DNA from: Phycisphaerae bacterium
GTDB taxonomy: Bacteria > Planctomycetota > Phycisphaerae > Sedimentisphaerales > Anaerobacaceae
Assembly: GCA_030601845.1 (NCBI GenBank)
Contig: JAUWAY010000016.1
Span: forward strand, 1 to 53,761
Direction of reading: 5' to 3'
DNA: 53,761 nt
A program made the translations under genes and the position numbers. Below are positions 24,420 to 32,512 of the stretch, piece by piece. Each line of letters begins with the position of its first letter. Position 1 is the first letter of the stretch. The notes under the pieces are model-generated. The model worked only from the letters and a program-made list of their open reading frames with translations. It was not told where the DNA came from and made no database searches.

Positions 24420-25569
24420 CGTGCAACGATGGACGATAGACGATGGACGATGGATGAGTGGTGAGATTTAGCAATAGCTGCTCGAAAACAAGCTTTTCGT
24501 TGACATTAGATTCGAGCCAGCGGATTGCTTTGTAGGCATCGGCGATTTTTTCCGCCAACCGCTCGGCGTCGAAACGACCAGCCAGCTTTTCTATTTGCTC
24601 TTCTTGGTCGAAATTGACGATGCTTTCCGTCTCTGCAAGGCGGGTCATCATTGCATCGTGCAGGGCCGATATGATTATCTGCAAGAGCGTTTTTGCCGCC
24701 CTGCGGTTGATGTCGGTTTTACTGGTGGTTTTGTCAACCTCGGCCCAGGCCTCGGCGATTTTTTTCCTTTCATCCAAAAGCCAACCGGCTAACTGCAGAG
24801 CATCGGCAAATTCGTAGGTTGAAAGAGAGCTAACCAATTTCCTTTTGGTTTCATAAAGATTTGTACCGGCAAGTTCAAGCTGGGCCCACTGGCAGGGGGG
24901 TCCTAAACTGCCCTGGGCCAGGCGAGCGAAGTATTGGGCCTGCTTTTGCTTTATACCCATCTCTTTCAGCTTTTCGATTATTTTTTCCTCGGCTATTGGG
25001 CCGAATCGGATTATCTGGCATCGTGATTTGGTGGTCGGCAAAAGTTTTTCCAGCCGGGTGCACAGCAGAATGATACAGCAGTATTCGGGCGGTTCCTCCA
25101 GGACTTTTAACAGACAGTTCTGCGAGGCGGTGTTTAGCTTTTCGGCCTCGCTGGCGACAAAGATTTTCCTGTCCGACAGGGTCGGCCTGGTCGATACTTT
25201 GTCGATTAGAAACTCTCGAATGACATCTATCGGCAAATCGACGGGCGTCTTTCTGCCTTTATTATCTTTGGTGAATTGTATCAACTCTTTATAAACCGTA
25301 TTGAAATCGGGATGTGAGTCGGCTTCGAACAATCGGCAGGATTGGCATAGCCCGCAGCTATCGGCGAATTCGGCGGAGTCGGTTTTTTCCTTCTTTTCTA
25401 CAACGGGATTTTTACAAAGCAGCAGCTTAGACCATTCGCGGGCGGTCTTGAATTTGCCGACGCCTTCGGCGCCGGCAAAGATATATGCGTGCGGGACCTT
25501 GCCTGCCGCTAAAGCCCGCTGCAGAACCGCAATTGCTCTATCCTGACAGAAAATCTCTTTCAGTGACAT
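24379..25569 (-). CDS. holB: DNA polymerase III delta' subunit (clamp loader)
   Basis: A 396-residue clamp-loader subunit. Visible: P-H-A-Y-I-F-A-G-A-E-G-V-G-K (Walker-A-like), the zinc module C-K ... S-C-G-L-C-Q-S-C, the sensor/Walker B region with A-E-K-L-N-T-A-S-Q-N-C-L-L-K-V-L-E-E-P-P, and T-K-S-R-C-Q. It follows tmk without a gap (stop TAG then ATG), the classic tmk-holB order. The final 25 residues (T-H-P-S-S-I-V-Y-R-P-S-L-H) come from a 7-base repeat at 24426-24460 and from antisense of the FG-GAP gene, so the natural end was probably extended. Confidence 0.9.
   Translation of the reverse strand: MSLKEIFCQDRAIAVLQRALAAGKVPHAYIFAGAEGVGKFKTAREWSKLLLCKNPVVEKKEKTDSAEFADSCGLCQSCRLFEADSHPDFNTVYKELIQFTKDNKGRKTPVDLPIDVIREFLIDKVSTRPTLSDRKIFVASEAEKLNTASQNCLLKVLEEPPEYCCIILLCTRLEKLLPTTKSRCQIIRFGPIAEEKIIEKLKEMGIKQKQAQYFARLAQGSLGPPCQWAQLELAGTNLYETKRKLVSSLSTYEFADALQLAGWLLDERKKIAEAWAEVDKTTSKTDINRRAAKTLLQIIISALHDAMMTRLAETESIVNFDQEEQIEKLAGRFDAERLAEKIADAYKAIRWLESNVNEKLVFEQLLLNLTTHPSSIVYRPSLHATAGNWDRTDRHT
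24426..24460. repeat. Heptanucleotide array in the holB 3' end
   Basis: Units GATGGAC, GATAGAC, GATGGAC, GATGGAT with a period of seven bases. It lies between the stop of the FG-GAP gene and the body of holB and is read in frame by holB. Confidence 0.9.
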
Positions 25570-26196
25570 CTATGTAAAACTTGCCCCCGTTATTACTTGC
25601 AATATCTTTTTATGAACTGTTTCAATATCATCGGAGGCATCGACGAGACGGAAGTTTTCCTGCTGGCTGGCCAGTATCCGAAATCCTTCGCGGACCTTCT
25701 GGTGGTAGCCATCGCCTTTTTGCTCCATCCTGTCAAGGTTTCGGTTCAATCTACGTGAGCTGGTTTCTAAATCGACATCGAGAATGATGGTCAAGTTGGA
25801 CCAGGGCCTTTCGAGAGAGCCCGTCGCAATCTTTATGACCTTATCCATTCCGAAGCCGCCGGCGTGGCCCTGGTAGGCGCAGGTGCTTGAGAGCCACCTG
25901 TCGAGAATGACGCATTTATTCTCCTTTAAGGCCAGAGCTATCTTTTCCTGCCAGAGTTGAACTTTTGCCGCCATATACAGCATAACTTCTGTTGCCGTGC
26001 CCATCGCAATATGTTCAGGGTTTAACAGGATTTGCCGAACCTTCTCGCCGATGGCGGTAGCGCCGGGGTCGCGGAAAGTTACGACGTCTACGCCCTTTTC
26101 TTTAAGCCATTTAGTCAAAAGTTTTGTTTGCGTAGTTTTTCCGCAGCCGTCCGGCCCATCTAAAACCATAAACTTGCCTGAAAATTTGTTTCTCAA
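25570..26196 (-). CDS. tmk: Thymidylate kinase
   Basis: A 208-residue kinase that phosphorylates dTMP to dTDP. P-loop G-P-D-G-C-G-K-T-T at about residues 14-22, the D-P-G motif in F-R-D-P-G-A-T-A-I-G, D-R-W-L-S-S-T-x-A-Y-Q and a lid region with R-R-L-N-R-N. The start is probably the TTG before R-N-K-F-S, seven bases after AAGGA; the next ATG (residue 10) would cut into the first strand. It is followed directly by holB and preceded by the membrane-protein gene and dnaE in one orientation. Confidence 0.93.
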   Translation of the reverse strand: MRNKFSGKFMVLDGPDGCGKTTQTKLLTKWLKEKGVDVVTFRDPGATAIGEKVRQILLNPEHIAMGTATEVMLYMAAKVQLWQEKIALALKENKCVILDRWLSSTCAYQGHAGGFGMDKVIKIATGSLERPWSNLTIILDVDLETSSRRLNRNLDRMEQKGDGYHQKVREGFRILASQQENFRLVDASDDIETVHKKILQVITGASFT

Positions 26197-26223
26197 AATT
26201 TATTCCTTCAAATCTCTGTTTGA

Positions 26224-26991
26224 TTATTTGCGCAAGTCTTCGAAATCTAAAGAACTCGGTTGGTTATCATATACCAAATGCAGAGAAGCTACAAATCTTA
26301 CTGCCATTACTGCTATAATTAAACCAATAAAGCACGTTGTAATAGAGGTAACAATTCTAAAAATGAGCTGTGGCCTTGTTGTTGTGCCATAGAGTGTTCG
26401 TGAGAACATCCAGAGGTAAGGAAATACCATCTGAAAACAGAACAATACGATTAATCCCCCGGCATCCCGAAGCCTGCACTTTTTGAGGAACTTGAAGCTT
26501 TCGAAAGCACGACAATCAAGAACTATTACTAATGCAGGTAGGAGTAGTATGAATTTCATCAGAATAATGTTAATTACTAAAACTAACAAGGAGATATTAT
26601 GGAGAATATCTGTTTCTCCAGGTGCAGTTGGCTTGCCAACTAAACGAGTACTCAGCAACGTTAATGTCAAAAGAGGTATCAAATACAGTAAACCTAAGAC
26701 AATCATTCTCCAGAAAAAAGGCAGGCCTGTTCGTAACAAAACCGCAATAGTCTGTCGTTTTTGTCCTTCTAAATAGACCGTCCGAAGAAAACCAGAACGA
26801 AGCATTGTTCTTATAACCATTAAGGCAAGCTGAAAGCAAGCGGCGAGAGCCGTTAAACTCAGTGCTGAATCATGTTTTAGTTTTGTAAGTAGCTTACTCA
26901 AAAATGGCAACAAGATAGTAAGGCCAATGATAAGAGCTACTTCTGGCCAGCGGGCTTTTAGGATTGTTAGTGTTTTTTTGATTTCGGTCAT
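26224..26991 (-). CDS. Multi-spanning membrane protein, function unknown
   Basis: A 255-residue protein with about six hydrophobic segments (for example E-V-A-L-I-I-G-L-T-I-L-L and L-V-L-V-I-N-I-I-L-M). No domain is recognised; the length and even helix spacing resemble small permease-like or 'DUF4013-like' membrane proteins, but this is only a guess. The start chosen is one base after the dnaE stop, so translation is probably coupled to dnaE; a GTG 30 bases further up, inside dnaE, is an alternative. Its place between dnaE and tmk does not by itself imply a replication role. Confidence 0.65.
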   Translation of the reverse strand: MTEIKKTLTILKARWPEVALIIGLTILLPFLSKLLTKLKHDSALSLTALAACFQLALMVIRTMLRSGFLRTVYLEGQKRQTIAVLLRTGLPFFWRMIVLGLLYLIPLLTLTLLSTRLVGKPTAPGETDILHNISLLVLVINIILMKFILLLPALVIVLDCRAFESFKFLKKCRLRDAGGLIVLFCFQMVFPYLWMFSRTLYGTTTRPQLIFRIVTSITTCFIGLIIAVMAVRFVASLHLVYDNQPSSLDFEDLRK

Positions 26992-26992
26992 C

Positions 26993-29900
26993 TTATCTTG
27001 CGAGTTGGAAATTATCTTCACCTACAAGTTGTCGCATTTTTCTGCAGAAGTCGAGGTTGGGGTTGACGGAAAGCTGCCTGTCGGCGGTTGCATAGACTCG
27101 GCCTTTGGTGGTTCTTACGGCGACGTAAATAGGACTGCTGCCTCGATGGCTCTGGCAGATACTTTTTATCGACGCTATCTTTTCTTTGGTAACATCTTTT
27201 GCATCCAATCTTATCCTTACTTTGGCAGCTAATTTTTCTGTTACTTCGTCCAGCGTTATCAGCTCCACAGCTAAGATGTTAGGTTTTTCTCTTCTGTAAT
27301 CGACTTTGCCCTTTACAAAAACGACCGTATCCTGGACTAATGCTCCGCTGAATCTATTGAGCACATCGGGGAACATCACCACTTCGACAGAACCCTGCAA
27401 ATCTTCGAGTGTAAAGACGGCCATTTTTGAGCCGGCATTTCGACCGGTCTTTGTCAAATTGAATCTTATTTTTGCTATCATTCCGCCAATTACGACTTGC
27501 CGGCTCTGGTTGGCATCTGCTAATTGCGAGGTGTCGAGTGTGGAATAGAGGTTTATCGTCTCGGCGTGATGGCTTAACGGGTTGCTGGTTACATAGAAGC
27601 CGAGGACCTGTTTTTCGTAGGTGAGCATTTGCGGCTCCGGCCAGGGCGGGACATTGGGCAGGCGTTTATGGTCCTGTGAATAATCGCTTTCTCCTGCCGT
27701 TTGGCCGAAGAAGTTCATCTGGCCTTTTTGTCTGTCGGCCTGGAGCTCTGAGCCGATTTGCATTGCCACCTCAAGCCCGGCCATCATTTGGGCGCGGTTT
27801 CCGCCAAGCCGGTCGAAGGCGCCGGCTTTTATGAGGGCTTCGAGAACCTGTTTATTGGCGGCTCTTAAATCGACATTTTCGCAGAAATGGAACAAACTCT
27901 GGAATCGACCGATATTATTTCGTGCTACGATGATTTGTTCGACGGCCTTTTCGCCGATACCCTTAACGGCGGCCAGGCCGAAACGTATTACGCCTTTCTT
28001 GCCTTCACCGGCCTCTTCGTCCCTGTACAGCGGCGTGAAATCAACTCCGCTTTCGTTAATATCCGGGGCCAAAACCTCGATACCCATTTCGGCGCATTCA
28101 GCGATGTAGTTAACGACCTTGTCGGTATTATCCATTTCATAGGTCAGAAGTGCAGCCATATATTCGACAGGCCAATAGGTTTTCATATATGCGGTCTGGT
28201 ATGCAATCAAGGCATATCGCGTTGAATGGCTTTTGTTGAAGCCATAGCCGGCGAAACGCTCGATAAGTTCGAAAATCTGCCCGGCCTGGTGACCGGTTAG
28301 GCCCTTCTCGACGCAGCCCGCTACAAACCTTTCCCTTTCCCTGGCGATAGTTCTGGCTCTCTTTTTACTTATTGCCTTGATGAGGGTATAGGCCTCGCGC
28401 AGCGGTATATCGCCGAGGCGGTTGCAAATCCGCATCACCTGTTCCTGATAGACCATAATGCCGTAGGTTTCGTCGAGGATTTCTTTCATAATTGGGTGTG
28501 GCAAGGTCCATTTTGCGCCATGTTTTCGGTCGATGTAATCGGGGATTAAAATCATAGGGCCCGGCCGAAAGAGTGCGTTTGCGGCAATGAGGTCCTCAAT
28601 CCGGTCGGGCTTCATTTTCATCAGTAAATCCTGCATACCGCCGGACTCGAATTGAAAAATCCCTTTTGTTTTGCCGCTCGAGAACAATTCAAAGACTTTG
28701 GGGTCATTAAGATCGATTTTTTCCAGGTTGATTTCCTGGTCGTGAATACTTTTGACCAGTTGGCGGGCCCGCTGCAATACGCTGAGGGTTTTCAGGCCCA
28801 GGAAGTCCATTTTTAACAGGCCGACTTTTTCAACGATAGGGCCTTCGTACTGAGTTATGACATCCTCGGAGCCGGGCGCTTTATAGAGGGGCAGAAAATC
28901 AGTCAGCGGCTCATCGGCAATGACAACGCCGGCAGCGTGTACCGATGCGTGACGGGCAAGGCCTTCGAGTTTTTTGCAGATGTCAATTACTTTTCTGGTC
29001 TGCTCACTCTGTTCGTAGGCTTGTTTGAGTTGTGGCTCGGTCTTCAGGGCCCTATCGATGGTCATATCAAGAGAGAAGGGGACAAGCTTGGCCAATCTGT
29101 CGGCCTCCGGTAACGGCACGCCGAGCACTCTGCAGATGTCGCGAATAGCCGCGCGGGCCTTCATTGTTCCGAAGGTTATGATTTGTGCAACGTGGCCGTA
29201 TTTCCGGCGGACATAGTCGATGATTTTTGCCCGCCCGGCCTGGCAAATATCAATATCAACATCCGGCATCTCGTTACGCTGCGGGTCCATAAAACGCTCG
29301 AAGAGCAGGTCGTATCGAATAGGGTCAACATCGCACAATCCGAGGCAGTATCCGACGACTGTCCCTACCGCGCTGCCTCTGGCGCCTGCGGGTATATTAT
29401 TTTTGTGTGCGTAATCGCAGAAGTCCCAGACGATAAGAAAATAACTTGCAAAGCCCTTTGATTCGATTACGTCCAGCTCTCTGTCGAGTCTTTCCTTTAT
29501 CTCGCCGGCGATTTTGCCGTATCGCTGCTTTGCCCCCTCGTAGCAGAGTTTGGTTAGAAACTCTTCGGGCGTTGAACCATCGGACGGCCTAAAACGGGGG
29601 GCGTGACGCCTCTTTAAGTCAAGCTCAATATTACATCGCCGGGCAATAGCCAGTGTGTTATCACAGGCCTCGGGTGTCTCGGCAAAGAGCTGTCGCATCT
29701 GCTCCGGGCTTTTCAGATACACATCTTCTGGATAAATCATTCTGCCGGGGTCATCGGCATTCTTGCCGGTGCTTATACAGCACAGGCAATTGTGCGCTTC
29801 GTGGTCGTCTTCTTCTAAAAAGTGCACATCATTTGTTGCGACCAGTCCCAGCCCCATCTTTTTGGCAAGATTTATCAATGCCTCACGAATTTGTCGTGAC

Positions 29901-30547
29901 TGGTGGCTCGTGCCTCGTGCCTCGTAATTCCTTGTTCCTGGCTCGCGATTTCTGTCGCCTGATTCGAGCGACGGGTCACGGGTCACGAGAGACGAATCAT
30001 CTTCGTGGTTTTGGATTTCGATGAAGAACCTGTCGGGGCCGAAAATTTTGAGGTAACTTTCTGCCGCAGCGACGGCTCGGCTTTCATCGCCGTTGGCCAA
30101 CAGCGTGGCAATCTCGCCTTTGAGACATCCTGAAGTGGCAATCAAGCCTTCGTTTAGCTCGGCGAGGATGTCCTTATCAATTCTTGGGCGATAGTAAAAC
30201 CCTTCGGTGTAGCCGGCGCTGGCCAGCTTTAGCAGATTGCGGTAGCCGGTATTGTTTTCAGCCAAAAGTATCAAATGATATGCGGCATCGGAAATTGAGC
30301 TTTTTTGCCTATCAAATCTGCTGCGCGGGGCGACGTATGCTTCAATGCCGAGGATTGGCTTGATGTGGGCGGCTGTTGCCTTTGTATAGAATTCGACGGC
30401 ACCGAACATATTTCCGTGGTCGGTAACAGCCACGGAATCCATTTTCAATTGTTTGCAACGTTTGAGCAATTCGTCGAAGCGGATTGCGCCATCGAGCAGT
30501 GAATACTGGCTGTGCAAGTGAAGATGTGTAAATCCTTTGTTCGCCAT
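26993..30547 (-). CDS. dnaE: DNA polymerase III alpha subunit (replicative polymerase)
   Basis: A 1184-residue DnaE. The PHP domain is at residues 1-300 (H-L-H-L-H-S-Q-Y-S, D-H-G-N-M), followed by the polymerase palm with the catalytic P-D-V-D-I-D, fingers, a helix-hairpin-helix tract, and the OB fold (V-V-I-G-G-M-I-A-K-I). It makes DNA as part of the replisome. Residues 184-215 do not belong to the family: they are translated from 7-base repeats at 29900-29998 and sit between I-E-I-Q-N-H and R-E-A-L-I-N-L-A-K-K. The gene heads an operon with a membrane protein, tmk and holB. Confidence 0.97.
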   Translation of the reverse strand: MANKGFTHLHLHSQYSLLDGAIRFDELLKRCKQLKMDSVAVTDHGNMFGAVEFYTKATAAHIKPILGIEAYVAPRSRFDRQKSSISDAAYHLILLAENNTGYRNLLKLASAGYTEGFYYRPRIDKDILAELNEGLIATSGCLKGEIATLLANGDESRAVAAAESYLKIFGPDRFFIEIQNHEDDSSLVTRDPSLESGDRNREPGTRNYEARGTSHQSRQIREALINLAKKMGLGLVATNDVHFLEEDDHEAHNCLCCISTGKNADDPGRMIYPEDVYLKSPEQMRQLFAETPEACDNTLAIARRCNIELDLKRRHAPRFRPSDGSTPEEFLTKLCYEGAKQRYGKIAGEIKERLDRELDVIESKGFASYFLIVWDFCDYAHKNNIPAGARGSAVGTVVGYCLGLCDVDPIRYDLLFERFMDPQRNEMPDVDIDICQAGRAKIIDYVRRKYGHVAQIITFGTMKARAAIRDICRVLGVPLPEADRLAKLVPFSLDMTIDRALKTEPQLKQAYEQSEQTRKVIDICKKLEGLARHASVHAAGVVIADEPLTDFLPLYKAPGSEDVITQYEGPIVEKVGLLKMDFLGLKTLSVLQRARQLVKSIHDQEINLEKIDLNDPKVFELFSSGKTKGIFQFESGGMQDLLMKMKPDRIEDLIAANALFRPGPMILIPDYIDRKHGAKWTLPHPIMKEILDETYGIMVYQEQVMRICNRLGDIPLREAYTLIKAISKKRARTIARERERFVAGCVEKGLTGHQAGQIFELIERFAGYGFNKSHSTRYALIAYQTAYMKTYWPVEYMAALLTYEMDNTDKVVNYIAECAEMGIEVLAPDINESGVDFTPLYRDEEAGEGKKGVIRFGLAAVKGIGEKAVEQIIVARNNIGRFQSLFHFCENVDLRAANKQVLEALIKAGAFDRLGGNRAQMMAGLEVAMQIGSELQADRQKGQMNFFGQTAGESDYSQDHKRLPNVPPWPEPQMLTYEKQVLGFYVTSNPLSHHAETINLYSTLDTSQLADANQSRQVVIGGMIAKIRFNLTKTGRNAGSKMAVFTLEDLQGSVEVVMFPDVLNRFSGALVQDTVVFVKGKVDYRREKPNILAVELITLDEVTEKLAAKVRIRLDAKDVTKEKIASIKSICQSHRGSSPIYVAVRTTKGRVYATADRQLSVNPNLDFCRKMRQLVGEDNFQLAR
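29900..29998. repeat. Heptanucleotide arrays inserted in the PHP domain of dnaE
   Basis: Units CGTGCCT, CGTGCCT, CGTAATT and, further on, ACGGGTC, ACGGGTC, ACGAGAG, ACGAATC with a period of seven. The block contributes about 30 in-frame codons. Confidence 0.9.
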
Positions 30548-30585
30548 AAGTTAAATTCTTCCTTAAGAATGTTGTTTCCATTGCT

Positions 30586-30614
30586 ATGATAGGAGTTGCG
30601 TTTTGCTGTGTCAA
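30586..30614 (-). promoter_or_regulatory. Putative promoter of the dnaE operon
   Basis: On the minus strand TTGACA (30609-30614) and TATCAT (30586-30591) are spaced by 17 bases, 39 bases upstream of the dnaE ATG. Confidence 0.65.
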
Positions 30615-30961
30615 GGATGTAACTTTTGGGGGCTATTATGAGCGTCAAAAACCTTGTGTGGTCGCTGTTGACCGACTTGCGATAGATATTATTTTTGCTG
30701 GAATACGAACATTTTTTGCCAGGTTCGGTATAGATTTATACACGCTTTTTTGCTATACTATGTAGAGCATACTCCAGGGCTGGGAGTTTCTCGCTTTCTC
30801 CTCTCCCTCCGCGTCTCCCGGCCCTGTCTTTTTTATGCGCAAATCCGGGCTTATTTATCGGATATTGGCGAAGCTTTATTGTTTCTGGTTTTCCTTTTTG
30901 ATGTGCGAATTTCCTAAACTCCGGTATGATTTATTCAATATCTTCCACCTGTGATTTTGCT
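30615..30961. other. Intergenic region with an orphan terminator
   Basis: No gene is seen. The region holds a -10-like TATACT at 30754-30759 with a poor -35, then the plus-strand hairpin listed next, which might mark a very short transcript. Confidence 0.35.
30775..30834 (+). terminator. Intrinsic terminator-like hairpin, plus strand
   Basis: CAGGGCTGGGAG (30775-30786) and CTCCCGGCCCTG (30815-30826) pair over 12 positions with one G-U, followed by TCTTTTTTAT. There is no plus-strand gene within kilobases upstream. Confidence 0.6.
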
Positions 30962-32455
30962 TTAATACCGCCGGGTGGTGGTTTTGGCGGGGTGGTGGTA
31001 GTTGACGAAAAAGTACCGCAGGGCGTCGATGGGGTGGTCGTACAGACCGTCTTTTAAGGGTAGTTCGCCGGCTGCTGCAGCACTGCCGGATTCGGGATAA
31101 TGATAACATCGCATCGCCTCTATCAGCCGCTGACACCTCGGCGAGATTATAAGAGTGCTGCTGCCGTCACCGCAGCGAATCGCCCGGCGGATAAGCTCGA
31201 TGCCCTCCAGGATGCCGCTGCGGCGGTATTGTGTCACTATCCCCAGCGTCCGCAGTTCCCGAATGACACTTGTGCCGGTAATATCATTTACGCTGGCCCC
31301 GGCTGGGTCGCAGAAGGTGGCAGCTATCCGCTCCTCAGGAGCCGGCGTTCGGCTCTTTAGCTCGGCTGCATGCACGTCAATAGTAGCACGACTTCGGACA
31401 TACTCATCTATCACCTGCACAACGCCGTCGTTGTCAACCTGAATCCACAGGCACACAAAGGGATTAACAAATCCAAAATCAAGCGTGCGGTACAACGGCA
31501 GATTCGGGTCGTAGTCGACCGGCTGAACATGCCTGTCCGTGTCGAACTCGTCAAAGACCACATTCTCCAGCGAAGGTCTTTTGCAGAGCATCTCGGCTTC
31601 CCAGCCGGCTCTGCTTGCCCGCCGCCTCTGCGTTATGCAATCGTCAATTTTCAGATAACCATTTGCCCGCCTGGCTTTGCCCTGGCAATCTTCCCATAAG
31701 GGACACTGCGAGCAGCTCCGGTCCATGCATTTCTCAATTACCTCCCACAGGCACCACTTAAAAACCGGCGTGCCGAATTTCTCCGCCGATGAAACTATTT
31801 TGTGCATTAAGCCATAAGGCCGATGCATCGTGCTTATCATCTCCATCGCCGCCACGATACCTGATGTGCTGTGGGTGGTGAACTTCGCCGCTGCAAAAAC
31901 ATCTTCGTCGAAAAGCTCGACCTCATCGCAGCGTAGTTTCTGGATATGCTGACCGCGAACGCTCATCGGTGATTGCGTCAGGACTTCGACGGCTGAGCCG
32001 TTTACAAAGCTGCACTTGCTCTTGCGAACCGGCCCCGCCAGGAACTTTTCGAAGCCGCTGTGCAAAAAACCGGTCAGGTATTCGTACATCCTGCCGGACT
32101 GTTCGCCTGAGCCGCCGAGGATTCGCACCTGGCAATTCGGCTTAAAGACGCAGTCGACAAGCGTAGCGACCGCAGCAAGCTCGGTCTTGCCGCCGGTGCG
32201 GTTGGCCCAGATTATTGCATCGGCATTGGTGCGCCTCTCGGCAGAAAAGTCGGCTGAGAAACTGTGCCACAGATAGTCCATCGGACTGTTGTGTTCTGGA
32301 CAGATTTTCTTATCAGGAATATCGATACCTAAAAAGACCTTGACGTAGTTTTTAAGGTCCCGCTTCTGTTTAGGCCGGGTGCGCCGTAAGCTCTCGTAAA
32401 CGGAGACTGCCTTTTCAATGTTACTACAAGATTCTGGAAAAGTTACTTTTGCCAT
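30962..32455 (-). CDS. Phage-type terminase large subunit (ATPase and nuclease)
   Basis: A 497-residue protein of the terminase large-subunit family, the motor that pumps DNA into phage heads and cuts it. ATPase: W-A-N-R-T-G-G-K-T at 83-91 (Walker A) and R-C-D-E at 175-178 (Walker B). A Cys cluster C243 ... C248, C251 ... C257 (S-C-S-Q-C-P-L-W-E-D-C) could bind zinc. Nuclease: Asp326 in T-L-D-F-G, Asp383 in F-C-D-P-A-G, and D-H-P-I-D-A-L at 473-479. It is complete. It is on the same strand as the small terminase and ParB-like genes, but 6.85 kb away behind a carbohydrate cassette. AGGGGG precedes the ATG. Confidence 0.85.
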   Translation of the reverse strand: MAKVTFPESCSNIEKAVSVYESLRRTRPKQKRDLKNYVKVFLGIDIPDKKICPEHNSPMDYLWHSFSADFSAERRTNADAIIWANRTGGKTELAAVATLVDCVFKPNCQVRILGGSGEQSGRMYEYLTGFLHSGFEKFLAGPVRKSKCSFVNGSAVEVLTQSPMSVRGQHIQKLRCDEVELFDEDVFAAAKFTTHSTSGIVAAMEMISTMHRPYGLMHKIVSSAEKFGTPVFKWCLWEVIEKCMDRSCSQCPLWEDCQGKARRANGYLKIDDCITQRRRASRAGWEAEMLCKRPSLENVVFDEFDTDRHVQPVDYDPNLPLYRTLDFGFVNPFVCLWIQVDNDGVVQVIDEYVRSRATIDVHAAELKSRTPAPEERIAATFCDPAGASVNDITGTSVIRELRTLGIVTQYRRSGILEGIELIRRAIRCGDGSSTLIISPRCQRLIEAMRCYHYPESGSAAAAGELPLKDGLYDHPIDALRYFFVNYHHPAKTTTRRY

Positions 32456-32512
32456 AGCTATTACCCCCTGATTCTGAATTTTATTTAGAAGTTAGCTGTT
32501 GTTCTGGTATGG

